Both the position numbers and the translations under genes were made by a program. A DNA stretch of 5,797 nt from Helicobacteraceae bacterium (GTDB lineage: Bacteria > Campylobacterota > Campylobacteria > Campylobacterales > Sulfurimonadaceae): assembly GCA_027084065.1 (NCBI GenBank), contig JALWLR010000094.1, positions 1 to 5,797 of the forward strand, in the 5' to 3' direction. Below are positions 1 through 5,294 of the stretch, piece after piece. The notes below the pieces were generated by a model that saw only the letters and a list, made by a program, of their open reading frames with translations, was not told the origin of the DNA and did not search any database. Positions within the stretch are counted from its first letter, which is position 1. Every line of letters starts with the position of its first letter.

Positions 1-758
1 ACCCAAAACCAAGAATGTTTCGACATGTAAAAGAGCGCTCCATCCAAAACGCCATGGGCTTTAACAACGACGGAGCCTACAAAGTGCACAAACGCGTTAA
101 AGAGCGCTATCCCTACTCCACTCCCATCGGTATCAACATAGGCAAAAACAAGATAACCCCCGAAAAAGAAGCACTCAGCGACTACACGAAACTGCTTCGA
201 ACATTCAAAGATGTGGGAGATTATTTCGTTATCAACATCTCCTCTCCAAACACGCCGGGACTAAGAGACTTACAAAACGAAGAGTTCATAAAAAGGCTCT
301 TTAGTGAAGCCAAAACCATAACCGACACTCCTGTTTTGCTCAAAATCGCACCCGATATGAGCGAAGAGGATGCGGTTTCATTGACCTCCTTTGCCGTTGA
401 GTGCGGGGCTGATGGCATCATCGCCACCAATACAACCATCGACTACTCGCTAGTAGAGTATCCAAAGAGCATAGGCGGTCTTAGCGGTGCTGTTTTAAAA
501 CACAAGAGTTTTGCCATCTTTGAAGCCATTGCCAAAGAACTCTACGGAAAAACGACACTCATCTCTGTGGGCGGCATAGAAGATGCAAAAGAGGTCTACA
601 GACGCATCAAAGCTGGAGCTTCACTGGTACAAATTCTCAGCGGACTTGTCTTTCATGGTCCTGAGATGATTCGCAACATCAACACAGAACTCATCGAACT
701 ACTCAAATCCGACGGTTATACAAACATTACCGAAGCTATCGGAGCAGATAGAAAATGA
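1..758 (+). CDS. pyrD: Dihydroorotate dehydrogenase (quinone), class 2; 5'-truncated by window edge
   Basis: Oxidises dihydroorotate to orotate with FMN in pyrimidine synthesis; class 2 enzymes are membrane-associated and pass electrons to quinone. The reading frame is open from base 3 and begins PKPRMFR, matching the family's NDKPRLFR segment, so the ATG at 15 is internal and about 95 N-terminal residues lie outside the window. Counting from that ATG, visible motifs are GFNND (15-19), GINIGKNK (39-46), NISSPNTPGLR (74-84; the second Ser aligns with the class 2 catalytic base, Ser175 in E. coli), LLKIAPD with the FMN-contacting Lys, IATNTT, LISVGGIED and GASLVQILSG. The Ser base, rather than Cys, separates it from class 1. 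The gene is intact to its TGA stop, which overlaps the next start as ATGA, implying co-transcription and translational coupling with the peptidase. Identity is secure; only the N-terminus is unseen. Confidence 0.97.
   Translation, partial: PKPRMFRHVKERSIQNAMGFNNDGAYKVHKRVKERYPYSTPIGINIGKNKITPEKEALSDYTKLLRTFKDVGDYFVINISSPNTPGLRDLQNEEFIKRLFSEAKTITDTPVLLKIAPDMSEEDAVSLTSFAVECGADGIIATNTTIDYSLVEYPKSIGGLSGAVLKHKSFAIFEAIAKELYGKTTLISVGGIEDAKEVYRRIKAGASLVQILSGLVFHGPEMIRNINTELIELLKSDGYTNITEAIGADRK
741..744 (+). promoter_or_regulatory. Probable Shine-Dalgarno of the M16 peptidase gene
   Basis: GGAG lies 10 bases before the ATG at 755, inside the end of pyrD. The spacing is slightly long, so initiation is probably helped by coupling through the ATGA overlap. 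It supports 755 as the start, as does the signal peptide that begins there. Confidence 0.5.
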
Positions 759-2065
759 AAAAAATTTTACTTACACTTTGCTTTATAGGGAGTCTTATGG
801 CATCAAACTTACCGAAATACTACACAAAAACATTGGAAAACGGCCTTGAAGTCGTTGCCATACCACTACACAACGACAGTGACGTCGTCAGTACCGACAT
901 CTTCTACAAAGTCGGCAGCAGAAACGAAATAATGGGTAAAACCGGCATAGCGCATATGCTAGAACATATGAACTTCAAATCTACAAAAAATCTCAAAGCC
1001 GGAGAGTTCGACCGTATCGTCAAAGGGTACGGTGGAGTGAACAACGCTTCGACAAGTTTTGACTATACACACTATTTCATCAAGTCAAGTACTCAAAATA
1101 TGGGCGAGTCTATGCATCTTTTTGCCGAACTCATGGCAAACCTCAAACTCGATGAAAAGGAGTTCCTAACAGAGCGAGAGGTCGTAGCCGAAGAGCGACG
1201 CTGGAGAACGGACAACTCTCCGCTTGGGTACTTGTACTTTCGCATGTTCAACAATGCCTACATCTATCATCCCTACCACTGGACACCTATTGGCTTTATG
1301 AACGACATCAAGACATGGACTATTGATGACATTCGAGAGTTTCATCAAACCTACTACCAGCCAAACAATGCCGTTCTTGTCGTTACCGGTGACATAAACC
1401 CCGAAGATGTCTTCAAAGAGGCACAAAAAGAGTTTGGTCACATTCAAAACCATACGGAAGTACCGCCGGTAAAATTCGTCGAACCAAAACAGGATGGACC
1501 AAAGCGTGTCATCATCTATAAAGAGAGTCAAGTAGAGATGCTTGCTCTTACTTTCCACATTCCCAACTTTCAATCGCCCGATCAGGTTGCTTTAAGTGTC
1601 CTGAGTGAAATTCTCTACTCCGGTAAAAGCTCACGCCTTTATAAAGAGCTTATAGACAAAAAGCAGCTCGTCAATCAAATTTACGCCTACAATATGGAAA
1701 ACACCGACCCGGGACTTTTTATATTTTTAGCTGTTTGCAATCCGGGAGTAAAAGCTGAAGATGTCGAAAAAGAGCTACATGCAGAAATAGAAAAAATCAA
1801 AAACGAAGAGGTAACCAAAGCGGAGCTAGAAAAGGTAAAAATCAATACGAAAGCGGATTTTATCTACTCACTTGAGAGTTCCAGTTCGGTTGCAAACCTT
1901 TTTGGCAGCTATCTTGTGCGTGGAGACCTAGAACCGCTACTTCACTATGAAGAGCGTGTCAATGCCATTACCCAAAAAGATATTCAAAAAGCGGCTTTAA
2001 AACATTTCGATTTCAATCACTCTACAACCGTTATACTCCGCTCACAACCTCAAAAACACAATTAA
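755..2065 (+). CDS. M16 family zinc metallopeptidase, exported (PqqL/YmxG-like)
   Basis: A 436-residue processing-peptidase-type protein. Residues 1-16 form a Sec signal peptide (KK, then a hydrophobic stretch ending LMAS), placing it in the periplasm or envelope. The inverted zinc motif HMLEH is at 67-71: His67 and His71 bind zinc and Glu70 is the catalytic base. The third ligand is Glu146 or Glu147 in VVAEERR, at the usual distance. The second half (about 190-436) is the M16 C-terminal domain, with SSRLYKEL carrying the conserved Arg294/Tyr296 pair. The length suits a single-chain M16B subunit. Both halves of the active site are present, so it should be catalytic rather than a non-catalytic partner; the substrate is unknown. 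It follows pyrD with an ATGA overlap. In Helicobacter and Campylobacter, as I recall, a homologous protease sits between pyrD and dapA; some are annotated PqqE, but nothing here indicates PQQ synthesis. Its TAA stop overlaps the opposing gene's stop. Confidence 0.93.
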   Translation: MKKILLTLCFIGSLMASNLPKYYTKTLENGLEVVAIPLHNDSDVVSTDIFYKVGSRNEIMGKTGIAHMLEHMNFKSTKNLKAGEFDRIVKGYGGVNNASTSFDYTHYFIKSSTQNMGESMHLFAELMANLKLDEKEFLTEREVVAEERRWRTDNSPLGYLYFRMFNNAYIYHPYHWTPIGFMNDIKTWTIDDIREFHQTYYQPNNAVLVVTGDINPEDVFKEAQKEFGHIQNHTEVPPVKFVEPKQDGPKRVIIYKESQVEMLALTFHIPNFQSPDQVALSVLSEILYSGKSSRLYKELIDKKQLVNQIYAYNMENTDPGLFIFLAVCNPGVKAEDVEKELHAEIEKIKNEEVTKAELEKVKINTKADFIYSLESSSSVANLFGSYLVRGDLEPLLHYEERVNAITQKDIQKAALKHFDFNHSTTVILRSQPQKHN

Positions 2066-2670
2066 CGCTCAAAGGCATCGGCTCTTTTGATCCAAAGCTC
2101 CTTTTGAGCCGGTGTCCACTTTTTGTTTATAAAATAACCGGTAATTTTTACCCACTCTCCGGCATCCATATAAGAGGTAAACGAACGTCCTTTTTCCCAC
2201 TTGGCAACAACCTTACCCTTTGGCGCATCATATATGTATGCTTCGCGCAATGTCCGAAAAGTCTTTGGTTTGGTTATATGAGTTTGCATCTGCTTTTCAT
2301 TTTTTATATTTTCTTGCTTGTTTGAATCCTCATGTACCAATGCTTTTTTTTGGTTTTTCAAACTTTTTTCTAAAGCTTCTTTCTCTTTTTGCACTTTAGC
2401 AAGCTTTGTGCGCAAGGCGTCGTTCTCTTTTTGCAAGCGTGTGATATTTTCATCCAAAGAGGAGACTTTTTTTCTTAGTGCCTCATACTCTTTCTTGTTC
2501 GTTTTTTTGCATGTAGGCTTTTGTTTTTGAAGCATTTGCAACTGCTCCTGACAGGTATCGTACCCGACACGCAGTTTGTGTACTTCCGTTACCAGTGCGT
2601 TGATTCGGCTTATCTCATCTGCATTGCTTAAAGAGAGTAAAACCCCAAGAGTTAAAAATGTTTTTTTCAT
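2062..2670 (-). CDS. Predicted periplasmic coiled-coil protein with C-terminal SH3-like domain
   Basis: A 202-residue protein that I do not recognise as a named family. Residues 1-17 are a Sec signal peptide (MKK, hydrophobic core, SNA before Asp18). Residues 18-60 are helical and charged, with Cys40 and Cys54, the only cysteines after the signal, which could form a disulfide. Residues 65-111 are a clear coiled coil: L65, V69, L72, I76, L79, N83, L86, L90, V93, E97, L100, L104 keep strict 4-3 spacing. A polar linker (about 112-136) leads to a beta-rich region (138-198: FRTLREAYIYDAP, GEWVKITGYF, ELWIKRADAF) that reads as a bacterial SH3-like fold, often used to bind peptidoglycan or peptides. 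The order is the reverse of YgiM-type proteins, where SH3 comes first. It is last in the motA-motB-fliP-trmA operon, overlapping trmA by ATGA behind a strong ribosome site. An envelope role is inferred; a link to the stator is speculation. Confidence 0.82.
   Translation of the reverse strand: MKKTFLTLGVLLSLSNADEISRINALVTEVHKLRVGYDTCQEQLQMLQKQKPTCKKTNKKEYEALRKKVSSLDENITRLQKENDALRTKLAKVQKEKEALEKSLKNQKKALVHEDSNKQENIKNEKQMQTHITKPKTFRTLREAYIYDAPKGKVVAKWEKGRSFTSYMDAGEWVKITGYFINKKWTPAQKELWIKRADAFER
2074..2124 (+). terminator. Candidate intrinsic terminator for the pyrD-M16 transcript
   Basis: Arms 2074-2084 and 2106-2116 can form 11 consecutive pairs (nine Watson-Crick, two G-U; the inner six are CGGCTC/GAGCCG). 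The 21-base loop can itself form a small hairpin. After a CAC trinucleotide comes TTTTT (2120-2124), then GTTT. It starts 9 bases after the peptidase stop and lies within the 3' coding end of the opposing gene. On the minus strand only three T's directly follow the stem, so it looks better as a plus-strand terminator. The long loop and wobble pairs limit confidence. Confidence 0.45.
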
Positions 2671-3776
2671 ACTCGCTCCTTGCGGCGTAATTTCACACCC
2701 ATCTCCACATGGTGGGTATAGGGAAACTGATCAAAAAGCGCCATTTTTTCTACTTTATGAGTCTTTGTCAAATGCTGTAAATCACGAAAAAGTGTTTCAG
2801 GATTGCAGGAGATGTAGATAATGTTCTCAAAGCGAGCACTAAAATCACAGCTTTTTGCATCCATCCCAGCTCGTGGAGGATCGACAAAGATCGTAGAAAA
2901 ATTATAAGCATCCAAATCTATATGCTTCATTCTGTTAAACGTTCGGACACGATCAAGTGCTTGTGTAAACTCCTCTGCACTCATACGAACAAATTCGATG
3001 TTCTCTACTTCGTTGAGTCGCATATTCTCTTTTGCTGCGGCTATGGATGCTTTGGAAATCTCTGTTGCAAGTACCTTTTCATACTGTGTCGCAAAAGGAA
3101 TCGTAAAATTCCCTGCCCCACAATAAAGCTCAAGTAAATCCCCTTTTGGCTCTTTCTCATCTATCGCCCATGCTACCATCTTTTCATTCACACCGGCATT
3201 TGGCTGTGTGAAGCTGTTTTCAATATGCTTGTACAGAAACTCTCTATTGCCTACATGCAAAACCTCTATGACATACTCTTTGCCTATAACGATCTTTTGT
3301 TTTCTGCTTCTGCCTACAATGCTTATGCCAAGCTCATCGGCAATTTCGCGCGCTTTTGCTTCCCATGCCTCATCGAGCTTGCGATGATAGAGCAAAGAGA
3401 CAACCATATCTTCATTTGCGCCGCTTAAAAAATCGCATCCAAAAAGCTTCTCTTTGAGTTTTGGATCCTGCAGTTTCTCTAGCAACTTTGGCATCAACTC
3501 AGCTATACTCTCTCGAACCTGCGGACACTCCAAAATAGGCAGTGGCTTTTTTTCCATCGAAGTCATTGCGTAGGAGATCTCTTCTCCCTCATGCCAAATC
3601 CGAAACTCGGCGCGAGAGCGATAGTGACTCTCTTTACTTCTAAAAAGCTCTATCTCGCCTTTGAAAAAAGGAGCGAAACGCTCTTTGTTTTGTTTGAGTT
3701 TTCGCTCCAGTTGTGCTTCGTAACCGCCTTCATACAATCGACATGAACCGCATACTCCAAAATGAGAACACTCCAT
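2667..3776 (-). CDS. trmA: tRNA (uracil-54-C5)-methyltransferase, with a predicted Fe-S cysteine motif
   Basis: Makes m5U54 (ribothymidine) in the tRNA T-loop using S-adenosylmethionine. The 369 residues match the usual TrmA length (366 in E. coli) and align along it: SHYRSRAEFRIWH (50-62), VVSLLYHRKLD (125-135), ENSFTQPNA (186-194), SAM motif LLELYCGAGNF (214-224), ATEISK, FVDPPRAGMD (297-306), ISCNPETL with nucleophile Cys324, and DQFPYTHHVEMG (349-360) with the general base Glu358. Both catalytic residues have the same numbers as in E. coli. Unlike E. coli TrmA, the N-terminus carries Cys3, Cys9 and Cys12, with a fourth at Cys84: C-X5-C-X2-C-X71-C, the spacing I recall for the 4Fe-4S site of RlmD/RumA. 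There is no TRAM domain, and the core is clearly TrmA-like. It starts 10 bases after fliP and overlaps the next gene by ATGA. Specificity for tRNA U54 is very likely, but rRNA activity cannot be excluded. Confidence 0.94.
   Translation of the reverse strand: MECSHFGVCGSCRLYEGGYEAQLERKLKQNKERFAPFFKGEIELFRSKESHYRSRAEFRIWHEGEEISYAMTSMEKKPLPILECPQVRESIAELMPKLLEKLQDPKLKEKLFGCDFLSGANEDMVVSLLYHRKLDEAWEAKAREIADELGISIVGRSRKQKIVIGKEYVIEVLHVGNREFLYKHIENSFTQPNAGVNEKMVAWAIDEKEPKGDLLELYCGAGNFTIPFATQYEKVLATEISKASIAAAKENMRLNEVENIEFVRMSAEEFTQALDRVRTFNRMKHIDLDAYNFSTIFVDPPRAGMDAKSCDFSARFENIIYISCNPETLFRDLQHLTKTHKVEKMALFDQFPYTHHVEMGVKLRRKERV
2676..2681 (-). promoter_or_regulatory. Strong Shine-Dalgarno for the coiled-coil/SH3 gene
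   Basis: AAGGAG, read on the minus strand, sits 5 bases before the ATG at 2670 and lies within the last codons of trmA. It fixes the start and suggests the gene can initiate on its own as well as by coupling. Confidence 0.7.
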
Positions 3777-3780
3777 AACA

Positions 3781-3786
3781 CTCCTT
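3781..3786 (-). promoter_or_regulatory. Shine-Dalgarno of trmA
   Basis: AAGGAG on the minus strand lies 4 bases before the ATG at 3776 and directly after the fliP TAA. It occupies the only real intergenic gap in the window (3777-3786) and supports the chosen start, which retains the N-terminal cysteine motif. Confidence 0.7.
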
Positions 3787-4524
3787 TTACTTTACAGCCG
3801 TAATGAGATTGCCAATTAGTAAGTTCCAGCCATCTATCAGCACAAAAACCAAAATCTTAAACGGCAGTGAAATCATAACTGGCGGCAGCATCATCATACC
3901 CATCGACATCAAAATGGAGGCAACAACCATATCTATAATCAAAAAGGGCAAAAAGAGTAAAAAACCTATTTCAAAAGCCGTTTTGAGCTCACTGATCAAA
4001 AATGCGGGAATGACGACTGAAAGGGGTACATCTTTGACCGATTTTGGGTTTTGCAAATGGCGTATACGCACAAAAAGTGCGAGATCTTTTTCTCGTGTAT
4101 TTCGAATCATGAAGTTTTTAAAAGGAAGCGTCGTTCTTTCATACGCCTCCTCATAGCCTATCTTCTCTTCTATGTAGGGTTTTATACCCTCATCGTATGC
4201 CTTTTTTCCAACCGGTTCCATAACGAAAAAGGTCAAAATCATCGCAAGCATAACAAGAATCTGCGTAGGCGGAACCTGTTGTGTTCCAAGAGCTTGACGC
4301 AAAAATCCAAAAACGATAACAAAGCGGGTAAAAGTCGTCATGACCATGACTAGTGAAGGAGCTAAAAAAAGTAGCGTCAAAACGACTAGAACATTCAAAG
4401 ATGTCACAAGCTGTTTAGGAGAATCAGGAGCACTCAAAGAGAGGTTTACCGTAGGTACATCCACCGATGCTCCCCAGACACTCCCTGCAAAGGCGAGTAT
4501 CAAAAGAAAAAGAAGTTTTTTCAT
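3787..4524 (-). CDS. fliP: Flagellar type III export gate protein FliP
   Basis: Core subunit of the FliP-FliQ-FliR export gate in the flagellar basal body, through which rod, hook and filament proteins leave the cytoplasm. At 245 residues it has the same length as E. coli FliP. A cleavable signal peptide occupies 1-18 (MKKLLF, ending VWGA). TM1 (about 43-62) is followed by the family signature TTFTRFVIVFGFLRQALGTQQ (63-83) within TM2, then PPTQILVMLAM. The periplasmic part (about 105-165) carries FMIRNTREKDLALF. The C-terminal block is SELKTAFEIGFLLFLPFLIIDMVVAS (178-203), the methionine loop Met210-212 that helps seal the closed gate, LPP, LPFK and DGW (231-233). All hallmark motifs are intact. 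Its ATG overlaps the motB stop (ATGA) and has no good ribosome site upstream, so it probably depends on coupling to motB. The fliQ and fliR genes are not adjacent in this window. Confidence 0.97.
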   Translation of the reverse strand: MKKLLFLLILAFAGSVWGASVDVPTVNLSLSAPDSPKQLVTSLNVLVVLTLLFLAPSLVMVMTTFTRFVIVFGFLRQALGTQQVPPTQILVMLAMILTFFVMEPVGKKAYDEGIKPYIEEKIGYEEAYERTTLPFKNFMIRNTREKDLALFVRIRHLQNPKSVKDVPLSVVIPAFLISELKTAFEIGFLLFLPFLIIDMVVASILMSMGMMMLPPVMISLPFKILVFVLIDGWNLLIGNLITAVK

Positions 4525-5294
4525 TGTTTTGCTTTATCAAGAATCGTTTTCTTGACTTTTCCCTCTTGATCCGATTTTTTTCCATAGAAATGAATCTCTA
4601 CGCGTCTGTTTTTCTCTCTTCCGGCAGGTGTGGCGTTTGTTGCTATTGGATGGTACTCTCCAAAACCTGCTGCGAACATTCTGTGCGGATCGACCCCATC
4701 GGCTATCAGCTCACGCAAAACAGAGATAGCACGTGCGGCTGAGAGTTCCCAGTTATCTTTAAAAGGCGAATTTTTCCCTGGTGGAATATTGTCTGTATAC
4801 CCCTGCACACCGATTTCAAGATTTTTTGGAAGTTCTTGAATAATGAGCGCTACTCGCTTTAAAAAGAGTAAGGCATCTTCATTTTCTATTTTAGCCTGCC
4901 CGGGTTTGAAAAGTAAAGAAGCCGGAAGCTGAATCATAAACCCCTCTTCCGCCTCTTCAACCGAAATAGTCGGTCCATGCCCCTTTTCCATCATTTCATT
5001 CGCATCCAAAACCGCTTGCGTAATTCTGTTGACGGCTTCACTCGTTTCATCTTGAGATTCGATAGGAGTGGCGATCTGGAGTCTTCGTTTAGAGATTTCG
5101 GTTTGCGTACCACCCTCTAGCACACTCATCGCACCGCTAAGCGAGCCTATTGCTTCACTTACTTTTTTGGCATCCATACTCGACATAGAGAGCAAAAGAA
5201 CGAAAAAGCATAGCAGCAATGACATCAAGTCGCCAAACGCTGCCAGCCATTCCGGCATACATTCAGGACACTCCGGACACTTTTTCTTAGCCAT
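4521..5294 (-). CDS. motB: Flagellar stator protein MotB (PomB-like)
   Basis: The B subunit of the ion-driven flagellar stator, anchoring it to peptidoglycan. In 257 residues it has a short cytoplasmic N-terminus with CPECPEC (6-12), then one TM helix (about 16-38) containing Asp22, the ion-carrying aspartate (Asp32 in E. coli MotB, Asp24 in PomB). A plug/linker (about 41-110) follows. An OmpA-like peptidoglycan-binding domain occupies about 115-238, with GYTDN (165-169), NWELSAARA (181-189), GFGEYHP (210-216) and NRRVEIHF (229-236). The TM sequence DLMSLLLCFFVLLLS is nearly that of Vibrio PomB, including the cysteine seven residues after the aspartate, which suggests a sodium-type motor (inference). 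It follows motA through a 1-base TAATG overlap, with only a GAG too close to the start to act as a normal ribosome site, so it is probably coupled to motA. The C-terminal tail after 240 is charged and lacks a recognised motif. Confidence 0.95.
   Translation of the reverse strand: MAKKKCPECPECMPEWLAAFGDLMSLLLCFFVLLLSMSSMDAKKVSEAIGSLSGAMSVLEGGTQTEISKRRLQIATPIESQDETSEAVNRITQAVLDANEMMEKGHGPTISVEEAEEGFMIQLPASLLFKPGQAKIENEDALLFLKRVALIIQELPKNLEIGVQGYTDNIPPGKNSPFKDNWELSAARAISVLRELIADGVDPHRMFAAGFGEYHPIATNATPAGREKNRRVEIHFYGKKSDQEGKVKKTILDKAKQ

Noticed and set aside
15..17. ATG at 15 as the start of pyrD
   Set aside because: The frame is open upstream to the window edge and encodes PKPR just before it, a conserved internal PyrD segment; the gene is cut by the window.
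199..214. A 16-base exact match between pyrD (about 199-214) and the fliP region (about 4389-4404, + strand)
   Set aside because: One copy is coding in pyrD and the other antisense within a conserved FliP TM segment. There are no flanking similarities or further copies, so it is most likely chance.
1166..1573. 135-codon minus-strand open frame inside the M16 gene
   Set aside because: It lies opposite the conserved zinc-peptidase core, has no ribosome site or recognisable domain, and is explained as an antisense shadow.
755..2065. PQQ biosynthesis role (pqqE/pqqL naming) for the M16 peptidase
   Set aside because: No other PQQ genes are present, and the name is used loosely for M16 peptidases; the sequence supports only an exported zinc peptidase.
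2062..2670. Treating the coiled-coil protein as a tropomyosin-, YgiM- or Pfl-type motor protein
   Set aside because: Similarity seems limited to low-complexity lysine/glutamate helices, and the domain order differs from YgiM; no named family can be supported.
2667..3776. Calling this gene rlmD/rumA because of the Fe-S cysteines
   Set aside because: It has no TRAM domain, and its length and diagnostic segments (AEFRIWH, SLLYHKKLD-like, DQFPYTHH) follow TrmA; the cysteines alone do not decide the substrate.
4051..4353. 100-codon plus-strand open frame opposite fliP, and similar frames opposite motB and motA
   Set aside because: All lie antisense to strongly conserved genes and have unnatural composition with no domain features.
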